This document shows positions 43,771 through 53,668 of a stretch of DNA of 64,000 nt, piece after piece. The notes under the pieces were generated by a model. It had not been told where the DNA came from and searched no databases. It was given only the letters and a program-made list of their open reading frames with translations. Each line of letters begins with the position of its first letter. The stretch's first letter is position 1. The DNA is from Fictibacillus sp. FJAT-27399 (GTDB lineage: Bacteria > Bacillota > Bacilli > Bacillales > Fictibacillaceae), in assembly GCF_001510655.1 (NCBI RefSeq), contig NZ_LMVC01000005.1, positions 76,411 through 140,410 on the forward strand. Direction: 5' to 3'. The position numbers and the translations under genes were made by a program.

Positions 43771-43895
43771 TAATGGTCGACCTCCATTTTCTATTCTCGA
43801 AATAAATGGATGTATTCTCGAAATGGACTCATTTATTCTCAAAACAAACCCACTTATTCTCGAAAATAGCTCTTTTATTCTCGAACCGTTTATAT
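43771..43895. repeat. Array D: five 21-bp tandem repeats
   Basis: TATTCTCGAAA-like cores start at 43792, 43813, 43834, 43855 and 43876, exactly 21 bases apart. It lies between the convergent NUDIX gene and the PRD regulator gene. Confidence 0.92.
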
Positions 43896-43984
43896 GCGAC
43901 ATCAATCGACACGTTTTGACACATTTATTTCCACATTCATCTCCCTGCCTACCTCATCCACCGGCAAGCCTAATTCCCAAAAAT

Positions 43985-44022
43985 AAAAATCTGGAGAAAC
44001 ATGAATGTTCTCCAGATTTTTA
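43985..44022 (-). terminator. Terminator of the PRD regulator gene
   Basis: AAAAATCTGGAGAA / TTCTCCAGATTTTT, between array D and the regulator stop codon. Confidence 0.88.
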
Positions 44023-44057
44023 TACTTTCTTATCTTATTAGCTAGGAAGCTGCCCCT

Positions 44058-46001
44058 TTAAAATAATGCATAAATATTTTCAGCAGTTTCTTCTTCTGCC
44101 ACTTCACGAATAAATGATGGGTTCTCCGTCAAATGAGATATCTCCTTGAAAAGGTCTTTCAAGAGGTATCTTTTTTCATTGCTCATGCCCAGCAAAAATA
44201 CGATTGACACACTTTCTTTCCCCCACTTAACGGGATTTCTAAAAACCGACATCCCAATAACTGCTTCTTTCACAAGATTCGGGTTTCCATGAGGGATCGC
44301 CACACCGCCTCCCACTGCCGTTGACGATTGTTCTTCTCGGTTCAGGACGCTTTCTTTGTAGCTGCCTTTTACGAATCCGAGTTCCTCCATTTGATGAACC
44401 ATTGACTTTAAAATATCTGCATGGGCTGCCTCACGGGAATGAACCGATATAAGCTCTGAATGCAGCAGCTTTTTTAAGTTCGGATAGCTGCTATGCGTAT
44501 CGATTTGCGAGCCGTTTTGAATCCAATGTTCAATTTCTTTCTCCTCCTCTTCGGTCATAAGAGGAGACACGACTATCACTGGCACATCCTGATAAGAGAA
44601 AGGGACCGTGCTGATCACTAAATCCGGCTTCTTCTCTTTAATTTCAACAGGTGCTTCACTGACCGACGCTGTTCCTGCGATCTCAATGGAATGGAACTTC
44701 CGCTCAAGTTTGGTCACGATGAGCTGGGACATGCCGATTCCCATCGTACATATGACGAGCACCTTCAGATGACGGGCGCTTTTTTTCTTGAACCGTTCTA
44801 CCGAGGCTTGAAAATGAAGCGTCAGATAAGCGATTTCTTCTTCAGGGAGCGATTTTTTCAGCTTTTGTTCAACAACCGGCAACGCATAATAAATCATCTC
44901 AAACATCGTCATGTACATTTTCTTGATCTCATCTGCCATAGGATTGGAAAACGGCAGGGCATAATCCAGTCGATGGAACGTGGTCTGCAGATGGCCTGCC
45001 AATCCGGCAAGCAAGAGCTCATCATTCGTAAAATCAATATCCGTAATCTCAGAAACAGCCTCGATCAGCTTCTTGGAAAACTCCAGTACAGCAGCATCAA
45101 ATCCAGCTAGTTCTTTCTCCAGTTTTCCCCTGTCCTTAGCGTGATAATAAACTTTTGTGCCAAGAACCCGGATCGTGATATAGACGGCTTCCTCCTGTGG
45201 GAGTTTAACGGCCATTGCCTTTTCAATATCCTTTAAAAAAGCTCCAACAGCCGGGTATTCTTTCGTTTGTTTAATCCGCTCCTCCTCATCCGGAGAAATC
45301 GTAATTTTACTGCCCGTCTTCACCCTTTTAATTGAAATCAGAATATGAGTAATCAAGTTTTCAAGCGCACTTTCTGTGAACGAATAGCACAGCTGCTGCT
45401 CTAATTTCTTAAGGCTGCTTCTCACGAAATCAATCTCATGAGGAGCAAAGATCCGGTTCACGAAGTTTTTTTCTTCTTCTGCTGCATGAATCAGCATACC
45501 GGTCAATCTGGATAAAGCATCACGCCTGTTTTTTTCGTTACCGTCCACCCTCAAACCAACCTTTTGTTTAAGCTGCATCTCCAGATTGAACGACTTAAGC
45601 CAATCCTCCATCTGCTTGATATCATGCCTCACAACTGTTTTGCTGACGTAATACTTTTCTGCCAGCTCCTGAAGCGTCGTATCTTTATTTTTTAAGAGAA
45701 GCTGGCGCACGATGCTCATTCTTCTAATGCTGTCAGCCATTACAGTGTCTGCTGCCTGCTCCTTTTTAGAGATATCCATTAAATTTGAGATTGCAGAGGC
45801 TGTACCCTCGAGATAAACACCTACTCCGCGTCTTCTTATCAAGCGGACGTCTGATGCCTGCTTCAGCCATTGGTCAATAACCTTACAGTCATTCCGGATT
45901 GTTTTTTCAGAACAATCCAGTTCGGAAGCAATATCATCTACTGACACGCTTCCTCCGCTTTTTAATAAAAAAGAAAGCAGTCTGTTTTGTCTATCAATCA
46001 C
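44058..46001 (-). CDS. ManR-like PRD-containing transcriptional activator with EIIB and EIIA domains
   Basis: Regulator of about 647 residues. Order: two N-terminal winged helices (ELDCSEKTIRNDCKVID; YYVSKTVVRHDIKQMEDW), two PRD domains (histidines near THILISI and AGHLQTTFHRL, LTLHFQASVERF), an EIIB-like domain (VICTMGIGMSQL) and a C-terminal EIIA-Fru domain (VAIPHGNPNLV). This is the layout of ManR/MtlR/LicR activators controlled by PTS phosphorylation; length equals ManR. The likely target is the PTS operon 1.2 kb away. GTG at 46001 has AGGAG and AGGTG upstream; an ATG at 46022 lacks a good site. Confidence 0.87.
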   Translation of the reverse strand: MIDRQNRLLSFLLKSGGSVSVDDIASELDCSEKTIRNDCKVIDQWLKQASDVRLIRRRGVGVYLEGTASAISNLMDISKKEQAADTVMADSIRRMSIVRQLLLKNKDTTLQELAEKYYVSKTVVRHDIKQMEDWLKSFNLEMQLKQKVGLRVDGNEKNRRDALSRLTGMLIHAAEEEKNFVNRIFAPHEIDFVRSSLKKLEQQLCYSFTESALENLITHILISIKRVKTGSKITISPDEEERIKQTKEYPAVGAFLKDIEKAMAVKLPQEEAVYITIRVLGTKVYYHAKDRGKLEKELAGFDAAVLEFSKKLIEAVSEITDIDFTNDELLLAGLAGHLQTTFHRLDYALPFSNPMADEIKKMYMTMFEMIYYALPVVEQKLKKSLPEEEIAYLTLHFQASVERFKKKSARHLKVLVICTMGIGMSQLIVTKLERKFHSIEIAGTASVSEAPVEIKEKKPDLVISTVPFSYQDVPVIVVSPLMTEEEEKEIEHWIQNGSQIDTHSSYPNLKKLLHSELISVHSREAAHADILKSMVHQMEELGFVKGSYKESVLNREEQSSTAVGGGVAIPHGNPNLVKEAVIGMSVFRNPVKWGKESVSIVFLLGMSNEKRYLLKDLFKEISHLTENPSFIREVAEEETAENIYALF

Positions 46002-46187
46002 TTCATCACCTGCTCCTGCCATTCTCTGTCTTATGTCTTAAGATGGCCTATTCCCTAAGATTCATAAGTTTGCTTCCCTTCTTAGTCTAGGTCTTTAGAT
46101 ACGGAAGTCAATGTTTTATGTTTGTTTTACAAATTAGGGTTAGAGGAATACTATTTTTAACGATATCAACGGAAGGATGTGTTCAGG

Positions 46188-46328
46188 ATGGAAGAGACAA
46201 AAATGAAGAGGCACTGCAGCCATTGCAATCAGGAAACGCTGCACATTGTTCGTGAAGATGCTCTCGAACTCGAATATACGTGCACCAACTGCAAACATAC
46301 AGAAACAGAAGTGAAAACGTTCTTTTGA
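46188..46328 (+). CDS. Small zinc-ribbon protein, 46 residues
   Basis: Reads MEETKMKRHCSHCNQETLHI and continues to EYTCTNCKHTETEVKTFF. Two CxxC pairs (CSHC and CTNC) make a zinc ribbon. GGAAGGA lies about ten bases before the ATG. Function unknown; similar tiny zinc ribbons occur alone in many Bacillaceae. Followed directly by dispersed element copy iii, which may terminate it. Confidence 0.7.
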   Translation: MEETKMKRHCSHCNQETLHIVREDALELEYTCTNCKHTETEVKTFF

Positions 46329-46342
46329 TTAATACGAAAAAA

Positions 46343-46586
46343 GGGGCTGTCCTGAAAGTCGAAAATTGACCTTCAGGCAGCTCCTTTGACGTGAAAAATC
46401 TTCAATGAAAAGTTGATTGGAGTGCAAGGTGCGAGACTCCTGCGGGACTAGCGTGTCAGGTGAGACTCCCGCTGGTGCTTGCACCAAAAAGTAGGCGTTC
46501 ACGCCGGTAAGGCTCACCGCACGCCCCGCGGAAAGCGAGCAGCCTGGAGCGGAGATCAACAGCTACCAGACTTCTTGGACAGCCCC
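46343..46586. repeat. Dispersed element type 1, copy iii (244 bp)
   Basis: Ends GGGGCTGTCC and GGACAGCCCC. The interior has the short form (CTCCTGCGGGACTAGCGTG) as in copy iv. It lies between the zinc-ribbon gene and the 3' end of the aldehyde dehydrogenase gene. Confidence 0.88.
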
Positions 46587-46592
46587 TTCCAC

Positions 46593-47978
46593 TTATTTTA
46601 ATAGCTTCTTAACTAACTTTAACCCGTTCTTTGCAGAAGGATATCGGAAGGAGAAATCAAACCGGTTTGTTTGCTTCAGCACGCTTTTAGAATGAGAGAA
46701 CGTTTCAAAGCTGTATTTTCCGTGGTAGTTCCCCATCCCGCTTTCTCCAACACCGCCGAACGGAAGGTAAGGCGTGGCGATATGCATGAGAGCATCATTT
46801 ATGCAGCCTCCACCGAAAGAAACACGCCCCGTAATCTGGTCCTCCGTTTCCTTGTTTTGTGTAAACAAATAGAGAGCAAGCGGCTTCGGGCGTGAGTTGA
46901 TGAACGTAATCGCCTCATTCAATGAAGTATATTCCATAACCGGAAAAATCGGGCCGAAGATTTCCTCTGTCATAACTGGAGAATCAGGGCTTACCTCATC
47001 AAGCAAGGTAGGCGCAATTCTATTTTTGTCATCCGATTTTTCTCCGCCGAAAATTATCGTCCCGTCGTTCAAATAACCCGTTAGTCTGTTATAGTGGTGA
47101 CCATTTACTATTTTTGAGTAAGAGCTGTTTTCAATCGGCTGCTCTCCGTAAAATTCTTTAATCGTCACCTTCATTGCCTCAATAAGTGCAGCTTTTACAT
47201 TCGTATGGACAAGCAAATAGTCTGGAGCAATACACGTTTGCCCCGCGTTCATAAATTTACCGAAAACGATTCGTTTCGCCGCAAGCCTGATGTTGGCATC
47301 TTCATGTACGATCGTAGGACTTTTCCCGCCAAGTTCAAGCGTGACGGGAGTTAATCTTTTGGAAGCAGCCTCCATGACAACTTTTCCAACCCGTACACTG
47401 CCCGTGAAAAAAATGTAATCAAATGGCTGATCTAGAAGAGCTTGACTCGTTGATACTCCACCTTCTGCCACTGCGATATAAGACGATGGATATAGCTCCT
47501 GCAAAATATCTGCAATCAGCGCAGACACATTCGGTGTCAGCTCTGAAGGCTTGATAACAGCCGTATTTCCTGCAGCAATCGCACCGACAAGCGGAGATAA
47601 TGCAAGCTGAAACGGATAGTTCCAAGGAGCAATGATCAGCACCGCACCATAAGGCTCCGGCAGGATATAACCTTTTGATCCTGCATGTGTTAAAGCGGTC
47701 CGTACTTTTTTCGGCTTCACCCATTTTCTTAGGCGCTTCATCGTAAAATTAATTTCTTCATATAAAATTCCAATTTCTGTCGAATATGATTCAAGTTCCG
47801 ATTTATTTAAATCAAGTGCAAGAGCCTTGACGATCTTCTGTTCATTCATCTTTACTCCAGCTTTCAGCTTTTTCAGCTGTTCCAAACGGAAGTCTATGCT
47901 TTTTGTTTCCTGGGATGCAAAATAAAATTTTTGATTCTGCAGAATTTGATTAACTTCTGCTGCTGATGCTTCTTTCAT
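46593..47978 (-). CDS. Aldehyde dehydrogenase (class 3 / YwdH-like)
   Basis: NAD(P)-dependent aldehyde dehydrogenase of 461 residues. Motifs: [20 protein letters not shown] (cofactor loop), [17 protein letters not shown] with the catalytic glutamate, and [12 protein letters not shown] with the nucleophile cysteine. A C-terminal hydrophobic or basic tail of class 3 enzymes is present ([12 protein letters not shown]). It likely oxidises medium or long-chain aldehydes. AAAGGGGTATGTATC precedes the ATG. A palindromic operator 29-54 bases upstream suggests control by an unlinked TetR-type repressor. Confidence 0.9.
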   Translation of the reverse strand: MKEASAAEVNQILQNQKFYFASQETKSIDFRLEQLKKLKAGVKMNEQKIVKALALDLNKSELESYSTEIGILYEEINFTMKRLRKWVKPKKVRTALTHAGSKGYILPEPYGAVLIIAPWNYPFQLALSPLVGAIAAGNTAVIKPSELTPNVSALIADILQELYPSSYIAVAEGGVSTSQALLDQPFDYIFFTGSVRVGKVVMEAASKRLTPVTLELGGKSPTIVHEDANIRLAAKRIVFGKFMNAGQTCIAPDYLLVHTNVKAALIEAMKVTIKEFYGEQPIENSSYSKIVNGHHYNRLTGYLNDGTIIFGGEKSDDKNRIAPTLLDEVSPDSPVMTEEIFGPIFPVMEYTSLNEAITFINSRPKPLALYLFTQNKETEDQITGRVSFGGGCINDALMHIATPYLPFGGVGESGMGNYHGKYSFETFSHSKSVLKQTNRFDFSFRYPSAKNGLKLVKKLLK

Positions 47979-48006
47979 GATACATACCCCTTTTCCATTG
48001 CCAGAT

Positions 48007-48032
48007 CATATGTTTAAAAACTTAAACATATG
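48007..48032 (-). promoter_or_regulatory. Palindromic operator upstream of the aldehyde dehydrogenase
   Basis: Perfect inverted repeat, arms CATATGTTTAA and TTAAACATATG around AAAC. Size and symmetry fit a TetR-family site; no regulator gene is adjacent. Confidence 0.7.
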
Positions 48033-48083
48033 AACCTGCAAGGTTACTATAGTTTCTTTCCAAATAAAAGTCAACACCAAAAA

Positions 48084-48111
48084 GGTGCCTGACACTGCCG
48101 TGCCTGGCACC
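48084..48111 (-). terminator. GTGCCAGGCACC-type palindrome acting as gabD terminator
   Basis: On the minus strand AAGGTGCCAGGCAC and TCAGGCACCTTTTT form a stem directly after the gabD-like stop, with a T-run. It belongs to the same palindrome family as 18629 and 31742. Confidence 0.78.
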
Positions 48112-48113
48112 TT

Positions 48114-49574
48114 CTAATAATTAAAATTGAGCAGTTTATACTCCAGAAATTCATCCATACCGTACTTCCCGCCCTCGCGGCCCATCCCGCTTTCTTTCAT
48201 ACCGCCAAACGGTGCCTGCACATACCCGACTTTTGTTCCGTTAATGCCGATCATCCCAAATTCCAGTCGATCTGAAACCCTGATAGTCCTTCCAAGATTT
48301 TTCGTATATACATAAGCAGCCAAACCGTAGACCGTCTCGTTCGCCTGTTCGACAGCTTCGTCTTCTGTCTCAAAGGGGATGAGGGGAATAACAGGGCCGA
48401 ATGTTTCTTCCTGGAAGATTTTCATCTCTTGTGTGACATCACACAGGATGGTCGGTTCAAAGAAATTCCCTTTTTTGTATACGCCGTTCCTAAGTGGGTT
48501 GCCTCCTGCTATAATTTCGGCTCCTTTATGTACGGCATCTTCGACTTGGATCTGTACCTGTGAGAGCGCCGCTTTATGGATGAGCGGCCCGATCTCTACA
48601 CCCGGCTCTAATCCATTTCCGATTTTCAGTTCTTTTATTTTTTCAGTTAACACAACCGTAAATCGGTCAAGCACAGTTTTTTGGACAAATACACGGTTAG
48701 CACACGTGCAGGTCTGACCATTGTTTTGAAACTTATTTCGTATTAAACCATCAACCGCAAGATCAATGTCTGCATCATCAAATACGATAAAAGGGGCATG
48801 TCCCCCAAGCTCGAGAGAAACCTTCTTCAGTTTTTTTGCAGCTTGTTCCATGAATTGCTTTCCGATCTGAGCGGATCCTGTAAAACTGATCTTTCTGACC
48901 TTATCATGGTTCACAAAGACTCCACTGATTTCCTTTGCATTTCCGATGACCAGATTGGCTGCACCATGCGGCAGACCAGCCTTTTCAAAGATTTCAAAAA
49001 GAGCAATGGCCGACAGCGGTGTTTCAGGGGACGGCTTAATAACCACCGTGCACCCTGCTGCCAGGGCAGGAGCCAGTTTCCTTGTAATCATGGAGAAGGG
49101 AAAATTCCATGGTGTAATGGCCGCCACAATGCCGACCGGATGCCGCTGAACAAGAAGTCGCTGGTTTTGTTCAGAAGAAGGAAGGATCTCACCATAAATT
49201 CGCTTTGCTTCCCCAGCATACCAGAGGACATACTCAGCACCCAAGAGGACTTCCCGTTTCGCCTCGGCAAGCGGCTTCCCTTCTTCCATCGTTAGGATTT
49301 TTGCCAGCCGGTCCGCATCTTCTATAATTAAGTTATAGGTGGTTCTCAAGTAGTCAGCACGTATTTCCGCTGTTTCTGCTGCCCAATGAGGAAAAGCTCT
49401 TTCAGCGGCATTAACCGCACGCTCTGCGTCTCTTTCACCGCCAAAAGCGACACTTGCGATGAGCTCCCCGGTCGCTGGGTTTCTCACAGGATGACGTTCT
49501 CCCTTTGCCGCCTCTAACCATTCTCCGTCTATGAACATTTCCGTCTTTACCAAAGCAGCAATATCAGCCTCCAT
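48114..49574 (-). CDS. gabD: Succinate-semialdehyde dehydrogenase-type aldehyde dehydrogenase
   Basis: NAD(P)-dependent enzyme of 486 residues, GabD subfamily. Motifs: AAITPWNFPFSMITRKLAPA, FTGSAQIGKQFM, LELGGHAPFIVFDDADID (catalytic Glu), NNGQTCTCANRVF (catalytic Cys with a second Cys two residues on, as in redox-regulated SSADH) and the C-terminal FGGMKESGMGREGGKYGM. Substrate likely succinate semialdehyde, glutarate semialdehyde or related. AGGAGGACACGAT precedes the ATG. No gabT aminotransferase is adjacent. Confidence 0.85.
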   Translation of the reverse strand: MEADIAALVKTEMFIDGEWLEAAKGERHPVRNPATGELIASVAFGGERDAERAVNAAERAFPHWAAETAEIRADYLRTTYNLIIEDADRLAKILTMEEGKPLAEAKREVLLGAEYVLWYAGEAKRIYGEILPSSEQNQRLLVQRHPVGIVAAITPWNFPFSMITRKLAPALAAGCTVVIKPSPETPLSAIALFEIFEKAGLPHGAANLVIGNAKEISGVFVNHDKVRKISFTGSAQIGKQFMEQAAKKLKKVSLELGGHAPFIVFDDADIDLAVDGLIRNKFQNNGQTCTCANRVFVQKTVLDRFTVVLTEKIKELKIGNGLEPGVEIGPLIHKAALSQVQIQVEDAVHKGAEIIAGGNPLRNGVYKKGNFFEPTILCDVTQEMKIFQEETFGPVIPLIPFETEDEAVEQANETVYGLAAYVYTKNLGRTIRVSDRLEFGMIGINGTKVGYVQAPFGGMKESGMGREGGKYGMDEFLEYKLLNFNY

Positions 49575-49673
49575 ATCGTGTCCTCCTAAATGACTCCATC
49601 AGCCTTGGCCGTACTTTATAACAGTACGATTCTATTCCCTGCATCGAACAACTATAAACAGGTGGGGCTGTCC

Positions 49674-49909
49674 AAGAAGTCTGTAAGCTGTTGATTTCCG
49701 TTCCAGGCTGCTCGCTTTCCGCGGGGCGTGCGGTGAGCCTTACCGGCGTGAACGCCTACTTTTTGGTGCAAGCACCGGCGGGAGTCTCACCTGTCACGCT
49801 AGTCCCGCAGGAGTCTCGCATCTTCCACTTCAATTAACTTTTCATTGAAGATTTTTCAAGCCAAAAAGGGGCTGCCTGAAGGTCAATTTTCGACTTTCTG
49901 GACAGCCCC
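49674..49909. repeat. Dispersed element type 1, copy iv (236 bp, inverted)
   Basis: Inverted relative to copies i-iii. Its terminal repeat extends to 15 bases (CAGGTGGGGCTGTCC / GGACAGCCCCACCTG). It lies between the yfiC-like 3' end and the gabD-like start on the minus strand. Confidence 0.9.
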
Positions 49910-49926
49910 ACCTGAATGGTAACTTC

Positions 49927-51765
49927 CTAGCCGATCTCCCTTTGGAGCTGGCTGTGGTAAAGCTCGGAGTAAAAGCCTTTTTGCTTCAGAAGTTCATCGT
50001 GAGAGCCTCTTTCAAGTATTCCTCCGTCTTTTAACACGAGGATCTGATCGGCTTTTTGAATGGTGTTCAGCCTGTGGGCGATAATAAAGCTCGTCTTGCC
50101 TTCCATCAGCCGCTGCAAGGCTTCCTGAATTTTCATCTCTGTGATCGTATCAATGCTGCTCGTCGCTTCATCCAAAACGAGGATGACAGGATTGGACAGG
50201 ATGGCTCTTGCGATGCTTAACAGCTGCTTCTGCCCCTGGCTGATGCCGCTGCCATCCTGTTCAACCATGGTCTCGTACCCATTAGCAAGTTTTGTAATAA
50301 AGGAGTGGGCATTCGCCTCCTTTGCTGCTTCCCTGACTTCCTCATCTGAAGCATCCAGCCTTCCGTAACGGATGTTTTCCATAATGGTCCCTTCAAAGAG
50401 GAACGGATCCTGCAGCACAAATCCCATATGCTCCCGAAGTGCCTTGCGGTTAATCCCCGTGATTTCGCGCCCGTCCACGAGAATGCTTCCGCTGTTCGCA
50501 TCATAAAAACGGGACAAAAGATTGATGATCGTCGTTTTCCCCGCTCCCGTCGGACCGACCAAGGCGACCGTTTCACCTGGTGAGGCATGAAATGAAATAT
50601 CATTGACGGTATTGCCTCCTTCTTCATAGGAGAATGAGACATCCTTAAATTCAATCTCTCCATGAACACCATCCAGATCTTCGTTTCCTTCTTCATCTTT
50701 CGTCTCTTCTTCCTCATCCAGCACTTCAAACACCCGCTCCGCTCCTGCAACAGCTGATAAGAGCGTATTAAACTGGTTGGAAAGATCATTCAGCGGGCGG
50801 GTAAACTGCCTCGAGTATTCGGCAAAGATTACGATGGTCCCGATCGTGACCATCCCTTTTAAAGCTAAAACGCCTCCTGCCCCGGCAATTAAAGCAAAGC
50901 TGACGTTATTCAAAACATTCATCAGTTTGGGAATGAAACCTGAATACGTTTGTGCCCAAAACCCGGATTCCTTTAACTTATCATTTTTCGCCAAAAGCTC
51001 AGCAATCACACGATCTTCCTGAGAGAAAGCTTTTACGATCCGCTGTCCTGAAACGGTTTCCTCGATATAACCGTTCAGTTCCCCAAGGTTTCTCTGCTGT
51101 TCCTTAAATAATCGGCCTGTACGGCTTGTGATCCACCGCATACCAAGGAACATAACCGGCACAATCACAAGGGTGATCGCAGTTAGGAGCGGGCTCAGCC
51201 AAAGCATGAATCCAATTGTTCCTAACAGAGTCAGTACACTGGAGAAAATCTGGATGACCGAAGAGTTAAGTGTGGAGCTTACATTCTCAATATCATTGAT
51301 GACCCGGCTCATGATTTCTCCATACTGGCGCTGATCGAAGAATGGGATCGGCAATTTGTGAAGATGGCGAAACAGCTGAGTCCTCATCGAGAAGACCGTA
51401 TTCTGTGCAATTCCGATCATCCAGTAGTTCTGAAGCCATAGCGCTCCGGAGTTCAGGATATAAATAGCCAGTAAACCGGCAAGAAGCCTTAAAAGGCCGC
51501 TGTTTTCTTTTGTAATAATATAATGGTCAATGGCCTTTCCGATCAAAAAAGGGCCAAGAAGACCGAGAATTGAACTTAGGACAACCATGAAGAGGACGAG
51601 CCATAAGCGACCCTTCTCACGTGCCAGATAGCTCCAGATCTGCTGAAGTGTTCTTCGCCAATCCTTTGCTTTCTCTTTTTTTCTTCTCGGTACGGCTTCC
51701 TTCGCCATCACCTCTTGAACGACAGCCCTTTTATGCCGGAACGGTTCATTCAAACCCTTGAGCAT
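49927..51765 (-). CDS. yfiC: ABC exporter half-transporter, permease plus ATPase (YfiC-like)
   Basis: Membrane protein of 612 residues with six N-terminal transmembrane segments (about 55-340) and a C-terminal ABC ATPase: Walker A GPTGAGKTT, signature SQGQKQLLSIARAIL with degenerate first residue, Walker B VILVLDEATSSID. It overlaps the 3' end of the yfiB-like gene by 20 bases, so the two are coupled and probably form a heterodimeric multidrug or lipid exporter. Length (612) fits YfiC better than YheH. GGAGAGGAG precedes the ATG. Confidence 0.85.
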   Translation of the reverse strand: MLKGLNEPFRHKRAVVQEVMAKEAVPRRKKEKAKDWRRTLQQIWSYLAREKGRLWLVLFMVVLSSILGLLGPFLIGKAIDHYIITKENSGLLRLLAGLLAIYILNSGALWLQNYWMIGIAQNTVFSMRTQLFRHLHKLPIPFFDQRQYGEIMSRVINDIENVSSTLNSSVIQIFSSVLTLLGTIGFMLWLSPLLTAITLVIVPVMFLGMRWITSRTGRLFKEQQRNLGELNGYIEETVSGQRIVKAFSQEDRVIAELLAKNDKLKESGFWAQTYSGFIPKLMNVLNNVSFALIAGAGGVLALKGMVTIGTIVIFAEYSRQFTRPLNDLSNQFNTLLSAVAGAERVFEVLDEEEETKDEEGNEDLDGVHGEIEFKDVSFSYEEGGNTVNDISFHASPGETVALVGPTGAGKTTIINLLSRFYDANSGSILVDGREITGINRKALREHMGFVLQDPFLFEGTIMENIRYGRLDASDEEVREAAKEANAHSFITKLANGYETMVEQDGSGISQGQKQLLSIARAILSNPVILVLDEATSSIDTITEMKIQEALQRLMEGKTSFIIAHRLNTIQKADQILVLKDGGILERGSHDELLKQKGFYSELYHSQLQREIG

Positions 51766-53485
51766 GCTTTAACGACTCCTCTCCAAACTGAGATTCGAAG
51801 ATTTGCTGATACAGGCTGGAGCGCAGCAGCAGGTCCTCATGTTTTCCTTCCATCAGCAGCTTGCCGTTTTCAATCAGCAGGATTTTATCCGCTTCCATTG
51901 CTGTAGCAATCTTTTGGGTGATAATCAGGATCGTAGAAGGATAGTTTCTCAGTGCACCGAGGAGTTTTCCTTCTGTTTTCAAATCAAGAGCACTTGTACT
52001 GTCATCAAGCAGCAGAATCTTCGGCTTTCTGACTAAAGCCCTTGCAATGGAAAGACGCTGTTTTTGTCCCCCAGATAAATTGACCCCTTTTTGCCCGAGT
52101 TTGGTTTCATATTGTTTTGGCAGAGACGCTATGGTTTCAGCAATCTGGGAATTCTCAGCAGCTGCCCTAATCTCTTCCTCGGTGGCGTTTTCTTTTCCCC
52201 ACGCTATATTCTCCTTTAAGGTTCCTGTGAAAAGAAGGGCTTCCTGAGGAACAAGGCCGATGGCACTTCTTAGATGCTCGAGCTTTATGCGTGATATATC
52301 CATTCCATCAATCAGAATCTTTCCCTCATCTACATCATAAAGTCGGGGAATCAGCTGAAACAGCGACGACTTTCCGGACCCTGTCGCTCCCATGACTGCT
52401 ACAGTCTGTCCTGGTTCAGCTTTAAATGAAATGTGCTCCAGGACTTGTTTTTCCGTCCCCGGATAATGAAAGGATACTTTCTGAAACTCAATTTCACCTT
52501 TGAAACCAGGACGGATTATTTCTGAATCTTCATGGTTAACGAGATCCACCTCGGTATTGAGCACATCAGAAATCCTGTTTCCTGATGCCTTTGCTCTTGA
52601 AAAAGCCATGATGATCCACGAAAAAATAGAAAAAGTTGACGTGATTCGTGTGCTGTAGTTGATGATGGCTACTAGATCACCGACCTTTGCATCTCCCGTA
52701 TTGACTTGAACACTGCCAAACCAAAGGATACATAAGATGGCGATATTCATAACGAGAAGCAGGATCGGATTCGTAGACTCCATCAGCCTCAATGCGAAAG
52801 CTGTATTATTCTTAAGCTTGCTGTTGGCTTCGGTAAACCGTTTGACTTCATGCCTGCTTCTTAAGAAAGCTTTAATGATGCGGATACCTGAAAGGTTTTC
52901 CCGCATAACCCCATTCACTTTATCCAGGTTTTCTTGAACAGACTTGAACAATACGCCTCCTTTTTTCAAGACCCACATTAAAAATACAAATAAAATTGGA
53001 ATAGCCACTGCTATGAAAATGGCCAATTTCGCGTCTACGACAAATGACATGACGAGTCCGCCTATGATCATTAAGGGTGCTCTCAGCATGACCCGCAAAC
53101 TCATAAACACCGTGTTTTGCATCTGGGTCACATCATTGGTCATTCTTGTGATCAGAGACGTAGTAGGAAACCGGTTGAAATTCGCAAATGAGAACGCTTG
53201 AATTTTCGTAAACAAATGCTTCCTGAGATCATATCCGTAGTTTTGACTGACGTGCGAAGCATAGAAGGAATTGATTACACCGGCTGCAAACGCGCAAAGC
53301 GATATGCCGACCATGACTCCTCCCCACACCATGACCACCTCAAGATCTTTTTTCAATATCCCATTATCAATAATTTTGGCGATCAATAACGGCTGCAAAA
53401 GCTCGACAGCCAGCTCAACAAGCATCAAAAACAAAGCAACAGCAACCTGCAATCGGTAAGGTTTTAAAATCGACAGGACTTTCAA
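51746..53485 (-). CDS. yfiB: ABC exporter half-transporter, permease plus ATPase (YfiB-like)
   Basis: About 579 residues: six membrane segments then an ATPase with Walker A GATGSGKSS, signature LSGGQKQRLSIARALV and Walker B ILLLDDSTSALD. The catalytic glutamate after Walker B is Asp here (DDS), the degenerate site usual in one half of heterodimeric exporters; its partner YfiC has DEA. GGAGG lies 11 bases before a TTG at 53485 (KVLSILKPYRLQV); the ATG at 53509 has no ribosome site. First gene of a two-gene operon. Confidence 0.83.
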   Translation of the reverse strand: MKVLSILKPYRLQVAVALFLMLVELAVELLQPLLIAKIIDNGILKKDLEVVMVWGGVMVGISLCAFAAGVINSFYASHVSQNYGYDLRKHLFTKIQAFSFANFNRFPTTSLITRMTNDVTQMQNTVFMSLRVMLRAPLMIIGGLVMSFVVDAKLAIFIAVAIPILFVFLMWVLKKGGVLFKSVQENLDKVNGVMRENLSGIRIIKAFLRSRHEVKRFTEANSKLKNNTAFALRLMESTNPILLLVMNIAILCILWFGSVQVNTGDAKVGDLVAIINYSTRITSTFSIFSWIIMAFSRAKASGNRISDVLNTEVDLVNHEDSEIIRPGFKGEIEFQKVSFHYPGTEKQVLEHISFKAEPGQTVAVMGATGSGKSSLFQLIPRLYDVDEGKILIDGMDISRIKLEHLRSAIGLVPQEALLFTGTLKENIAWGKENATEEEIRAAAENSQIAETIASLPKQYETKLGQKGVNLSGGQKQRLSIARALVRKPKILLLDDSTSALDLKTEGKLLGALRNYPSTILIITQKIATAMEADKILLIENGKLLMEGKHEDLLLRSSLYQQIFESQFGEESLKHAQGFE

Positions 53486-53668
53486 GACTGCATCATCCTC
53501 CAGAGCCATCTGTAAAAAATATAATAATATGTATTGTTTACTTACTTAATCATACCTTTTCTGGATAATTTATTAAATAATTTGAACTTTTCGAAGCATC
53601 TCGATTTCCTTCATTTATGGAAAGAATGATATAATTCAAAAGAAAATGGACTGCAGGAGGTGTTTACA

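Noticed and set aside
46343-46559. Open frames of 60-80 residues starting MISVPGCSLSAGRAVSLTGV inside type 1 elements (also near 37887)
   Set aside because: They exist only because the repeat is conserved as DNA; no ribosome site, lengths differ between copies, and frames break in other copies.
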